Below are positions 1-7,534 of a DNA stretch of 40,010 bases, piece after piece. The notes under the pieces are model-generated. The model was given only the letters and a program-made list of their open reading frames with translations. It was not told where the DNA came from and made no database searches. This stretch comes from Chloroflexota bacterium (GTDB taxonomy: Bacteria > Chloroflexota > Dormibacteria > Dormibacterales > Dormibacteraceae). The stretch lies in assembly GCA_005887685.1 (NCBI GenBank), contig VBHJ01000006.1, positions 1 to 40,010 on the forward strand, given 5' to 3'. The position numbers were made by a program, and so were the translations under genes. Each line of letters starts with the position of its first letter. Position 1 is the first letter of the stretch.

Positions 1-4
1 CAGC

Positions 5-1127
5 TTAACCCGGCTTCGGCACGTTGGCGGCGGTCCAGTTCACCCCCCCGTCGGAGGTCATCATCAGCTCGGTCGCGCCATCGCGGCGGTTGGCCGAGGT
101 CATCTGCAGCCAGGCATGGTTTGCGTCGATCACCTGCGCGGGCCCAAAAGTCCAGTCGCCGGAGACGTCTGGCGCAACCGTGCGTATCGGGGTCCAGGTC
201 TGGCCCGCGTCGTTTGTCTTGAAGAGGACGCCCCACCGTGAGGCCCACCAGTGCCGCGAGTCGACGAAGGATATGTCCCCCAATTGGGCCGGCGATGGCA
301 CCGGCGAGATCAACCGCCACGTCTGACCGCGGTCGAACGACGTGAACGTCCATGCAGTCCCGGAGTAGTCCCCGACCTGGGCGATCACGCCATTGCCCGG
401 TATGAGAATCACCGACGTGTTGTAGCCCAGGAATCCCTTGCCAACCGGCGCTCCAGCTCGCTCCGCCGTCCCGGGTGGTGTAAACGGTTGGGCTCGATTC
501 GGAGGCGCCGGTCCAGCCTTCTCCATCCGCCCGGAAGCCAAGGGCCATTGGCAAGCCTTTGCCATACAGAGAAACCCCAGGCGGCGCTGACCAATCCAGC
601 CGCCGCCAGAACAGCCCACCGTCGACCGTCGAATACACGTGGGTGGTCGGTAGCGGGTAAGGCTCGGAGACGACCGCCCAGGCCCGGGTCGCGCTGGCGA
701 AGACAAAGTTCGGAGTGCCTTCCGGCACCGAGATCACGCTCCAGTGCGCGCCGCCGTCGCTGGTTCGATAGAGAACCCCGGCGTAGAAAATTCCGTGATC
801 GCGGTCGAAGAAATGGACCATTGCGGGCTGACCCTGGACGAGGCTTCCCGCAAATCGCTTCGCCCAGGTGCGGGCTCCGTCCGTCGTCGCGTAGACCCAG
901 AACGTCGGCGAGGCCTGACGCTGCACGACAACCGCCCAACCGAGGGATGGGCTTATGAATTCGTAGCTGGCTGCGTACTGCCCGGACAGCATCGGAACCG
1001 GCGGCGCGCTTTTGACCGCAGTCGAAGTCGGGGCGCTCGCACGCAGGTAGAGCAGGCCCGCCACCACGATCACCGTCAGAGCGGCCGCAATCAAGGAAAT
1101 CGCACGCCGGGCGCGGTCGTCCAGCAT
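5..1127 (-). pseudogene. YCF48/BNR-repeat (sialidase-like propeller) protein, frameshifted
   Basis: From ATG 1127 (GAGGAG three bases upstream) the frame encodes a short cytoplasmic N-terminus, one hydrophobic anchor (about residues 10-26) and then repeated Asp-box motifs of the S/T-x-D-x-G-x-x-W type (TTDGARTW, RTSDGGAHW, STVDGGLFW, TTRDGGASW). At about 440-455 the similarity jumps to another frame, which continues with SFDRGQTW, KTNDAGQTW and TSDGGVNW and stops at 5-7. Joining the two frames needs one extra base and would give a membrane-anchored, extracytoplasmic propeller of about 370 residues. Past the break the first frame stays open but loses all repeat character, so the shift looks real. 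It is either a pseudogene or a sequencing/assembly indel. Proteins of this class are usually annotated as YCF48-related or sialidase-like; no catalytic function can be assigned. Confidence 0.65.
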
Positions 1128-1159
1128 CGGCTCCTCGCGCACCTTCACAACCCCCGCGA

Positions 1160-1172
1160 TAATTTTGGATCG
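1160..1172 (+). promoter_or_regulatory. Probable leaderless -10 element of the first GNAT gene
   Basis: TAATTT at 1160-1165 lies exactly seven bases before ATG 1173, and there is no Shine-Dalgarno sequence. A TANNNT box seven bases before a start codon is the usual layout of leaderless promoters in several high-GC phyla. The 45-bp gap to the divergent BNR gene leaves little room for anything else. Confidence 0.4.
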
Positions 1173-1694
1173 ATGGTAGGGCTGGTGCGTCCGGCTGGAG
1201 TCGACGATGCCGCCGCGATCGCGGGTGTGCACGTCGCCACGTGGCGCACGACCTATGGCGGCCTGCTGCCGGATGACTTCCTCGCCTCGCTCGATGCGGC
1301 CGGCTACGAGGAGCGCTGGAGGCGGACGCTTGGCGAACGGTCCGACCGCGTCTACGTGGCCGAGGATCGCGATGGGGTGGTCGGGTTTGCCTCAGGAGGG
1401 CGCGAACGCGCCGGGGAGACCGGATATTCCGGCGAGCTCTACGCGATCTACGTCACTCGCGAGGCGCAGGGACGCGGCCACGGCCGCCGGCTGGTCCAGG
1501 CAGTCGCGGGCGGGCTTCGGGAGATGGGACTGCCGGACATGATCGTGTGGGTCCTGCGAGACAACACCAGCGCCCGGGATTTCTACGAGAAGCTCGGCGG
1601 CGTTTTGGTCAGGACCCAGCCGATCACGATCGGCGCGGCGCTGCTGCAAGAAGTCTCGTACGGCTGGAAGAGCCTGGACGCGATCCGTTACTGA
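1173..1694 (+). CDS. GNAT family N-acetyltransferase
   Basis: A 173-residue protein of the Gcn5-related N-acetyltransferase family, which moves the acetyl group of acetyl-CoA to an amine; the substrate is unknown. The acetyl-CoA binding motif A is QGRGHGRR (residues 99-106), preceded by the beta4 strand ELYAIYV. The C-terminal part has the typical RDNTSARDFYEKLGG motif B. The start at 1173 is chosen because family similarity begins with the following LVRPAG and a TANNNT box sits seven bases upstream; the frame stays open further upstream only as a shadow of the BNR gene. Its last seven bases overlap the convergent phosphoesterase gene. Confidence 0.85.
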   Translation: MVGLVRPAGVDDAAAIAGVHVATWRTTYGGLLPDDFLASLDAAGYEERWRRTLGERSDRVYVAEDRDGVVGFASGGRERAGETGYSGELYAIYVTREAQGRGHGRRLVQAVAGGLREMGLPDMIVWVLRDNTSARDFYEKLGGVLVRTQPITIGAALLQEVSYGWKSLDAIRY

Positions 1695-2668
1695 GGAGGC
1701 GGCAGCGGAGACTGCGTGAAGTCGAAGCAGTCTTCCATCCCGTCCGCCGACTTCGTGCGCGCATTCAGCGATGGGAGACCGAAGTTGCTCTCGCAGAACT
1801 TGACCAGGCTCACGTGCGAGTGCAGCACCCTGGAGATGTATCCCTTGCGCGCGTAAGGGCTGAGCACGAGGCATCCCACGCGCCCGCCGTAGCGGAACTG
1901 GGTGCCGTCCGTCCACTTCTCGACCTCGGGGGGCGTGACGTGGTCCCACCAGCCGCCCCAGTCGTCCCAGGTGATGAAGATCGCGACCTCGGTCCACAGG
2001 CCCGCGGCGACCACCGCCTGGACCTGGCTGACCGTCCACAGGCTGCCCTTGCTCACGTCTCCCTCGTGCGCCGCGCGCTGGGCCGGGGTGTCCGCGGGAT
2101 GCTCGCTCTCGGTTTCATCCGAGTAGAGCCATGAGACCGACGGCAGCTTTTTGGCCTGCGCATCGGCCGCGAACTTCTGCCAGGTCGACTTCTTCCCTGC
2201 GGTGTACTTGATGAACTCGAACGCGTAACCGTTGTAGTTGCCCCAGGTGAGGCCGGCCGCATCGAGCTGCGACGGAAGCGAGGGCTGGTCGTACAGGGGC
2301 GGCCCAGGGTGCTTGCGGTAGTTGGTGGACGGGTTGTCGACGAGCTTCGAGTCGGCGGTGATCAGCATCAGGTGGTTGGGGGTCGAGGGCCCGGCGACGT
2401 CCGTGTAGTAGTTGTCGCACAGGGTGAACTGCTGCGCGTAGCCCCAGTAGTGAGGTATGTCGCTCTGCGGAAAAGCGACGCGCGGGGCGGTGGTGTCGCG
2501 TTTCAGCCAGGCGGCGTGACGGTGGTCAGGGTCCTTCGGCGGGGGGTTGGGGCTTGGCGGAAGCGCGACCCCGTTGCCTCCCGGAAACGTGCCGAAGTAG
2601 TTGTCGTAGCCGTGGTTCTCCTTGACGACGATCACGACGTGCTTGATCGGGCTGGGTTTGGTGGTCAT
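1688..2668 (-). CDS. Phosphoesterase family protein (acid phosphatase / phospholipase C-like)
   Basis: A 326-residue protein of the alkaline-phosphatase-superfamily phosphoesterases that include bacterial phospholipases C and acid phosphatase AcpA, which hydrolyse phosphomonoesters or phosphodiesters with a metal-assisted nucleophile. The family signature ENHGYDNYFGTFPG lies at residues 17-30. GPSTPNH follows near residue 90, and WDDWGGWWDHV, a metal-site segment, lies in the C-terminal half. No signal peptide is visible although many relatives are exported. Its ATG overlaps the stop of the MFS gene as ATGA (2668-2665), which indicates translational coupling. It is shorter than phospholipase C enzymes (over 500 residues) and lacks their C-terminal domains. 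Confidence 0.85.
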   Translation of the reverse strand: MTTKPSPIKHVVIVVKENHGYDNYFGTFPGGNGVALPPSPNPPPKDPDHRHAAWLKRDTTAPRVAFPQSDIPHYWGYAQQFTLCDNYYTDVAGPSTPNHLMLITADSKLVDNPSTNYRKHPGPPLYDQPSLPSQLDAAGLTWGNYNGYAFEFIKYTAGKKSTWQKFAADAQAKKLPSVSWLYSDETESEHPADTPAQRAAHEGDVSKGSLWTVSQVQAVVAAGLWTEVAIFITWDDWGGWWDHVTPPEVEKWTDGTQFRYGGRVGCLVLSPYARKGYISRVLHSHVSLVKFCESNFGLPSLNARTKSADGMEDCFDFTQSPLPPPQ

Positions 2669-3837
2669 CTCTCGCTCATTCTCATTGAGGGCGCCTGGTG
2701 CGCCACTCTTGCAAAAGCCGCGCGCGGGACGAGGGCCGTCGCGGCGCTGAGCACGCAGACCGCAGTGATCGAAAGAATGGTGTAGGTAGGGCTCAGTGTG
2801 AAGAGCGCCCCGCCCGCCAGCGCCCCCGCGATCTGCACGGCGTTCTGCAGCGTCTGGAAGACGGCCTGCGTGTGGGCGTACTGGCCGGGCTCGGACAGCC
2901 GGCTCACCTCGGCCATCATGCTCGGGAGGCCCGAGATCGTGAACATGCCCTCGATCAGCCCGAGGCCGATCAGCCACGGCACCGAGGCGATGAACGGGTA
3001 CAGCGCGGCGAAGAAAGCTGTGCAGATCAGCGCGGCGACGATGAACCGGCGAGGGCCGAAGCGGTCTCCGAGCGATCCCGCGTATCCGCTCAGCAGCATC
3101 GCGGGCAGCGCAAAGGCGACAAAGGAGAGTCCCACCGCGAAGGTGGTGGCTCCGCGATAGGTCAGGTACAGCGACCAGATCGTGTCGAACGCTCCGATCA
3201 TGTACGAGGTCCCGGCTCCGAGCAGGATGAGGGGCAGGAGCGTGCGCGCTATGTGCATCGCGCGAGCCGGAATCTCGACCGTGCCCTGGGCGCGCACGTT
3301 GGGCAGCGTTGCCAGCGCGACCACAGCCAACGCTGAGAGCACAGCTGCTACTTCGAACACCACGCCGAGGTTGAACAGCGCGATGAAACCTCCGATCGCG
3401 GGCCCGATGAGCATCCCGGCCATGTTGGTCGACTGCATGTAGCCGAACGCGCGGCCGCGTTCTCCCGGAGCTGTGGTCTCGGCGAGCAGCCCGTTGGCGG
3501 CGGGCCAGTACGCACCCTGCGCCGCGCCATGCAGGAGGCGCACCACGATGAATGCCGCCACGGGGAGCGGCAGCAGGTAGGCGAGAAAAAGCGCCGCGGT
3601 GGCAAGCATGGCGGCGATCAAAACCATCTTCGTCCCGAACCGGTCCGCGGCCCAACCCGCGGGATAGCGGACCAGCGCGTTGGAAACCAGGCCGGCGGCG
3701 AAGACGACCCCGACCAGCGCCGCCGAACCTCCCTTGCGGCCGAGAAAGATCGGAAGCAGGGGCAGGAAGAACCACATCCCGACCGCGTTCAGGAAGTTGA
3801 TCGCGTACAGCGTCCACAGTCTTCGCCTCTGTTCCAC
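2665..3837 (-). CDS. MFS transporter
   Basis: About 390 residues with roughly 12 hydrophobic segments, typical of single-substrate major facilitator exporters in the cytoplasmic membrane. Between TM2 and TM3 the MFS loop reads GWAADRFGTK, and its counterpart in the second half is GSLGDRFGPRR. The frame is open to 4038, but that part is antisense to the lipoate ligase gene. GTG 3837 gives VEQRRRLWTLYAINFLNAVG, a normal MFS N-terminus just before TM1. The gene is divergent from the lipoate ligase with only 24 bases between starts and is coupled by ATGA to the downstream phosphoesterase. The substrate is unknown; the coupling suggests it may move a phosphorylated compound or the product of the phosphoesterase. 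Confidence 0.85.
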   Translation of the reverse strand: MEQRRRLWTLYAINFLNAVGMWFFLPLLPIFLGRKGGSAALVGVVFAAGLVSNALVRYPAGWAADRFGTKMVLIAAMLATAALFLAYLLPLPVAAFIVVRLLHGAAQGAYWPAANGLLAETTAPGERGRAFGYMQSTNMAGMLIGPAIGGFIALFNLGVVFEVAAVLSALAVVALATLPNVRAQGTVEIPARAMHIARTLLPLILLGAGTSYMIGAFDTIWSLYLTYRGATTFAVGLSFVAFALPAMLLSGYAGSLGDRFGPRRFIVAALICTAFFAALYPFIASVPWLIGLGLIEGMFTISGLPSMMAEVSRLSEPGQYAHTQAVFQTLQNAVQIAGALAGGALFTLSPTYTILSITAVCVLSAATALVPRAAFARVAHQAPSMRMSER

Positions 3838-3861
3838 TTCATCAGGAATACTGGCAGAGCG

Positions 3862-4638
3862 ATGGCGGCGGACAACCTGCACGACGCGGAATGGGACGTG
3901 CTTCCATATTCGCCACATCCCGCTCACATGCACATGGCCCTCGACGAGGTGCTGCTCGACCAGGTCATGCATGGAAGTCGGCGGCCGACGCTGCGATTGT
4001 GGCGGTGGATCGAACCAGCGCTGGTGATTGGATCGCACCAGTCGGTGCGAAACGAGATCGACCTTCAGAACGCTGCAGCGCTCGGTTTCATCGTCACCCG
4101 GCGCATGAGCGGCGGCGGCACAATGCTGTGCGAGCCAGGACGCACGATCACCTACTCGATGTACCTGCCCGAGTCGATGGTCGCGGGAATCAGCTTTCGC
4201 AAGTCATACGCGCTGCTCGACGACTGGGCGGTGCGTGCGTTCAACGGGCTGGGGATTCCCGCGTCTTATCGCGAGATCAACGACATCGTCTCCCCGCGAG
4301 GCAAGATCGGTGGCGCCGCGCAGGCCCGCCGGCGCGGGTTTGTTCTGCACCACACGACGATCGCACACTCGATGGATGTCGAGCTGCTGCCGCGCCTGAT
4401 CAGGATCGGTCGTGACCGCATCGCGGAGCGCGGGGTTCGCAGCGCTGACAAGGCGGTGTCTCCGTTGTCCTGGTTCACGCGGCTCTCATGCGATGAGGTG
4501 GCCGCGCACATGCAGGGATTTTTCATCCGCGAATTTCACGCAGAGGAAAGCACGCTCACGCGCGAGGAGCTCGCAGCAGCGACGCAGCTGGTCGCCTCGA
4601 AATACTCCGAGGCGCCATGGATCAACCGGCTGGCTTAG
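3862..4638 (+). CDS. Lipoate-protein ligase A family protein
   Basis: A 258-residue protein with the BPL/LplA/LipB fold (PF03099). These enzymes attach lipoate or octanoate to the lysine of lipoyl domains, or transfer it between them. Visible motifs are RRMSGGGTMLCEPG (from residue 80), matching the RR-x-SGGG lipoyl/AMP loop, the conserved-lysine segment GKIGGAAQ near residue 150, and HHTTIAHSMD, matching the HGTLL-like motif. The separate LplA C-terminal accessory domain is only partly represented, so it could be an LipM/LipL-type octanoyltransferase rather than a free-lipoate ligase. No lipA or dehydrogenase-complex gene is nearby. The start at ATG 3862 has no strong ribosome site; its 3' end overlaps the convergent DinB-like gene by 17 bases. 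Confidence 0.78.
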   Translation: MAADNLHDAEWDVLPYSPHPAHMHMALDEVLLDQVMHGSRRPTLRLWRWIEPALVIGSHQSVRNEIDLQNAAALGFIVTRRMSGGGTMLCEPGRTITYSMYLPESMVAGISFRKSYALLDDWAVRAFNGLGIPASYREINDIVSPRGKIGGAAQARRRGFVLHHTTIAHSMDVELLPRLIRIGRDRIAERGVRSADKAVSPLSWFTRLSCDEVAAHMQGFFIREFHAEESTLTREELAAATQLVASKYSEAPWINRLA

Positions 4639-5137
4639 TAGACCTCCACTCCGCGACGAGATCGGCGCTCTGCTCGACGTGCTCGCGATAGTGGTCGCGC
4701 AGCCAGCCGAGGATGTCATCGGGACTCGTCGGGTACGGTTCTTGCCCGGCTCCATAGACGACCGGCGCCTTGCGGGCCCAATCCGAATCCGGCAGCTCGA
4801 GTGCCGCCGCGCGCACCGCTCCATGCAGGTGCGCCATCTCATCCAGCGATTTCCGGCGCTCCGCGGTCTTCAGGCCGCGCCTGGCCCCCGCACGAGCCTG
4901 TGCCTCCGCGCCGGTCGGATCCTGCGGGCCGATCCCGTCGAACCCGGCGGCGACGATCCCATCGAGCACGCGTCGGTAATGGACGAGCACCCAGTTGACG
5001 TGGACCTGGAGGCCGCCCAGGGAGTAGTCGTCGCCGGGCTTGAGGTACGTCAGCGCGCCGTCCGGAACGCGCGCGAACGCCTCTTCCCACTCCTTGCGGG
5101 CAGCCTCAAAGTCGGCGAGCGCCGCTTCCCGCTCCAT
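4622..5137 (-). CDS. DinB-like four-helix protein
   Basis: A 171-residue soluble, mostly helical protein. Three histidine-bearing helices (QVHVNWVLVHY about residue 45, AHLHGAV about 105, RDHYREHVEQ about 148) are spaced like the metal triad of the DinB/YfiT (damage-inducible, DUF664-type) superfamily. Members include thiol-dependent transferases that use mycothiol or bacillithiol and many proteins of unknown role. It follows the osmoprotectant binding-protein gene by 14 bases on the same strand, so it may be cotranscribed. The substrate is unknown. Confidence 0.6.
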   Translation of the reverse strand: MEREAALADFEAARKEWEEAFARVPDGALTYLKPGDDYSLGGLQVHVNWVLVHYRRVLDGIVAAGFDGIGPQDPTGAEAQARAGARRGLKTAERRKSLDEMAHLHGAVRAAALELPDSDWARKAPVVYGAGQEPYPTSPDDILGWLRDHYREHVEQSADLVAEWRSTKPAG

Positions 5138-5151
5138 CGAACCGGACGAGA

Positions 5152-6069
5152 TTAGCCGAAGTAGTTGTGCTGCTGGAGGTAGGCCTTGGTGACGACGTCG
5201 GGGTCCATGTGCTGCAGCTCGACCTGGGAGTTCAGGTTGATCAGGTCGGCCGTGCTCAGGCCCGCGCTCACGGCGTTGAGTACCTTCTTGACTTCGGCGC
5301 TCGCCACCGGCGTCCGGACGATGGGCACGACGTTGTCGGCGTTCTGCAGGTGCTTGTCATCCTGCAGCACGACCAGACCCAGAGACTGCAGGTCGGCGTC
5401 GCTGGTGAACACCAGGCCGACCTGGATGTCGTTGCTCTTGAGCGCGGCCCGGGTCAACGGGCCGTCGGTGTCAAGCGCCTTGAAACTCTTGAAGGTGATG
5501 CCATAGGTCTTCTGCAGCCCCGGCGCGCAGAAGGGGCGCGTGGGACATTCCGGCCCCGCGCCGAGCACGAGCTGGCCGCCGATCGAAGCCAGATCGGACA
5601 GCTTGGTTGCGTTGTACTTCGTCGCGTTCGCCTGGGTCATCGCGAACCCGTTCTGGTCCTGAGCTGCGGAGGGCGTGAGCGCCTGCAACCCAAGCGATTG
5701 GAGGTGGCTGTTGAGCTTGGCGGTGGTGGCGGTGACGTCGCCTGTCGCCTCGCCGGCGGCGTTGTCGTAGTACTCGAGGTCGGTCGCGGCGTAGCCGATG
5801 TAGAGATCGATCTGGCTGGACTTGATCGCGGGCGCCACGACCTCGCGCGATCCCAGGTTCAGCTTGAAGTTGACCGTGTAGCCATCGTGCTGCAGGGCCT
5901 GCCCGTAGAGCTCGGCCAGCACGCTGCCCTCCGAGAACTTGAAGCCGGCGACTGTGATCGTGCCTTTCGGCGTGTTCGAGCTGGACGAGGGCGAGCTGCC
6001 ACAGGCCACGGCCGTGAGGGCCAGTCCGATTACGGCAGCCAGCAACGCCGAGCGGGGTTTCCAGTTCAT
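5152..6069 (-). CDS. Osmoprotectant ABC transporter substrate-binding lipoprotein (OpuAC/OpuCC type)
   Basis: A 305-residue secreted lipoprotein: the signal peptide ends in LTAVAC with the lipidated Cys at position 23, followed by a Ser-rich linker. The mature part begins TITVAGFKFSEGSVLAELYGQAL, the standard opening of the OpuAC/ProX/YehZ binding proteins for glycine betaine, choline, carnitine and related quaternary amines. Further family segments are DLYIGYAATDLEYYD and GLVFTSDADL. It is the third gene of a leftward unit after two permeases, with AAGGAG/GAGAGG ribosome-site sequence before ATG 6069. The exact ligand cannot be read from the sequence. Confidence 0.88.
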   Translation of the reverse strand: MNWKPRSALLAAVIGLALTAVACGSSPSSSSNTPKGTITVAGFKFSEGSVLAELYGQALQHDGYTVNFKLNLGSREVVAPAIKSSQIDLYIGYAATDLEYYDNAAGEATGDVTATTAKLNSHLQSLGLQALTPSAAQDQNGFAMTQANATKYNATKLSDLASIGGQLVLGAGPECPTRPFCAPGLQKTYGITFKSFKALDTDGPLTRAALKSNDIQVGLVFTSDADLQSLGLVVLQDDKHLQNADNVVPIVRTPVASAEVKKVLNAVSAGLSTADLINLNSQVELQHMDPDVVTKAYLQQHNYFG

Positions 6070-6134
6070 CTGCCTCTCTCTCCTTGTCCGGGCGGGTCAG
6101 TACTCGAACCGCCAGGGATCTTTCATTCTTCCAC

Positions 6135-6839
6135 CTAAGCGGCTTTGTAGGTCACTCGGCGGGTCGAGGGAGCCCTCAGCAGCCGCATGCCCCTGGGCAC
6201 CAGGAGCCGCTCCACGGAGGCCAGCCCAAGCTCGGTCGCCAGGGCCAGGAGGGCGACCAGGATGGCTCCGGCGACGAGCTTCGTGTAATCCTGCTGGTCC
6301 AGCCCGTCGATGATGTAGCGGCCGAAGCCGCCGCCCGCGATCAGGGCGGCCAGGGTGGCGGTCGCCACGACCTGCACGGCTGAAGTTCGGATTCCGGCCA
6401 TGAGTAGAGGTACCGCGAGAGGCAACTCCACCCGCAGCACCTGGGCCAGCTCGCGGTAGCCCATCCCGCGAGCCGCGTCCTTCACGTCCGGGTCCACCTC
6501 CTGCATGGCGACGTAGCTGTTGGTCACCATCGGCGGGATGGCAAGGGCGGTGAGCGAGATGATGATCGGGGCGTCGCCCAGCCCGAAGACCTGGAACGCA
6601 AGCACGAGGAGCGCGAACGACGGCACCGCTCGCCCCACGTTCGAGATGTTGATGGCGAGGTTGCCAAACCGGCCGTAGTGTCCGAGCGCGATCCCGATCG
6701 GCAGCGCGATCGCAGCTCCGATGAGCACGGATTCCGCCGAGAGCTGGATGTGCTGGATGAGGCGGGTCGGGATCCCGTCGGGGCCGGTCCAGTGCGCGGG
6801 ATCCGTGAACCACTGCACGACGCGGACCAGGATGGCCAT
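6135..6839 (-). CDS. Osmoprotectant ABC transporter permease (OpuCB/OpuCD type), second subunit
   Basis: A 234-residue integral membrane protein with about six membrane segments and the BPD_transp_1 fold. The cytoplasmic coupling loop carries the EAA-like signature DAARGMGYRELAQVLRVELP (about residues 122-141), which docks to the ATPase. The segment GRAVPSFALLVLAF is characteristic of the OpuC/YehW permeases. ATG 6839 follows directly on the TAG stop of the preceding permease (6842-6840), so the pair is translationally linked. It forms the membrane pore with the permease at 6840-7514. Confidence 0.9.
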   Translation of the reverse strand: MAILVRVVQWFTDPAHWTGPDGIPTRLIQHIQLSAESVLIGAAIALPIGIALGHYGRFGNLAINISNVGRAVPSFALLVLAFQVFGLGDAPIIISLTALAIPPMVTNSYVAMQEVDPDVKDAARGMGYRELAQVLRVELPLAVPLLMAGIRTSAVQVVATATLAALIAGGGFGRYIIDGLDQQDYTKLVAGAILVALLALATELGLASVERLLVPRGMRLLRAPSTRRVTYKAA

Positions 6840-7514
6840 CTATGCGCTCCGAGACCAGGGAAGGGCGACCCGCTGCGACCCCGCCAGCGCCAGGTCGGCG
6901 ACCAGGGCCAGGACTATGGAGAGGACCGTGGCCACGATCAACGGGGTGTGGAAGTTCTCGACCAGGCCCTGGAGGATGAGCTGGCCGAGGCCGCCCAGGC
7001 CGATCACCGCGGTGATCGTCACCAGGCCGATGGTCGTGACGGTGGCGATCCGAATGCCGGCGAAGATCGCGGGCAGCGCCAGTGGCAGCTCGACCGTCAG
7101 CAATCGGGCCAGCGGCCGGTACCCCATCCCGTCAGCCGCATCGAGAACGTCCTTGGGGACGGCGTCCAGGCCGACCACGACGTTGCGGGTGAGGATGAGG
7201 ACGGCGTATCCGACCAGACCGATCTCGGCGGTCAGCGTGCTGAGGCCCGTGTAGGGAATGAGCAGCGCGAACAGCGCAATCGACGGAATCGTGTAGAAGA
7301 TGCCGAACACGGTCAAGACGGGGTTCCGCAAGGCCCGCCAGCGATGCGCGACCACTCCCATTGGCAGCGAGATCACCATGCCCACGCCCACGGCGATCGC
7401 CGTCAGGACGAGGTGCTGCTGCAGCGCGTCGAGAAACACGTGGACGTGGGTCGTAAGCCAGTCCCAGTTGATCCATGGGTCGACGTAAACCACCAGGAAT
7501 AGGTGCCCCGGCAT
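6840..7514 (-). CDS. Osmoprotectant ABC transporter permease (OpuCB/OpuCD type), first subunit
   Basis: A 224-residue membrane protein paralogous to its neighbour: about six membrane segments, FGIFYTIPSIALFALLIPY in place of the GRAVPSFALL segment, and the ATPase-docking loop DAADGMGYRPLARLLTVELP. It opens the leftward unit permease-permease-binding protein. ATG 7514 lies six bases after a TACCGT box that is half of the shared palindrome at 7518-7528, and no ribosome site is present, so the transcript may be leaderless. The cognate ATPase is divergent at 7535. Confidence 0.9.
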   Translation of the reverse strand: MPGHLFLVVYVDPWINWDWLTTHVHVFLDALQQHLVLTAIAVGVGMVISLPMGVVAHRWRALRNPVLTVFGIFYTIPSIALFALLIPYTGLSTLTAEIGLVGYAVLILTRNVVVGLDAVPKDVLDAADGMGYRPLARLLTVELPLALPAIFAGIRIATVTTIGLVTITAVIGLGGLGQLILQGLVENFHTPLIVATVLSIVLALVADLALAGSQRVALPWSRSA

Positions 7515-7534
7515 TCAATTACGGTAATCGAGCA
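7515..7534. promoter_or_regulatory. Divergent promoter region with palindrome ATTAC-G-GTAAT
   Basis: Only 20 bases separate the permease start (7514, minus) from the ATPase start (7535, plus). They contain a perfect 5-bp inverted repeat with one central base at 7518-7528. It provides TACGGT (7520-7525) nine bases before GTG 7535, and TACCGT (7526-7521) six bases before ATG 7514. The palindrome could be two overlapping -10 boxes, an operator, or both. Confidence 0.4.

Noticed and set aside
409-939. Minus-strand ORF inside the BNR-repeat gene
   Set aside because: Arg/Gly-rich shadow frame without Asp-box repeats; the repeats lie in the two other minus-strand frames.
1688-3817. A single 709-codon minus-strand ORF over the phosphoesterase and the MFS region
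   Set aside because: Its first 380 codons are an out-of-frame reading of the MFS gene; the real phosphoesterase begins at ATG 2668, which overlaps the MFS stop.
3838-3861. AATACT/AGTATT between the divergent MFS and lipoate ligase starts as a bidirectional -10
   Set aside because: It is nine bases from both starts but a poor match to a -10 box on either strand; not strong enough to annotate.
6678-7502. Long plus-strand ORF antisense to the permeases
   Set aside because: Composition is Arg/Asp/Gln-rich as expected for a high-GC shadow frame; the opposite strand encodes clear ABC permeases.
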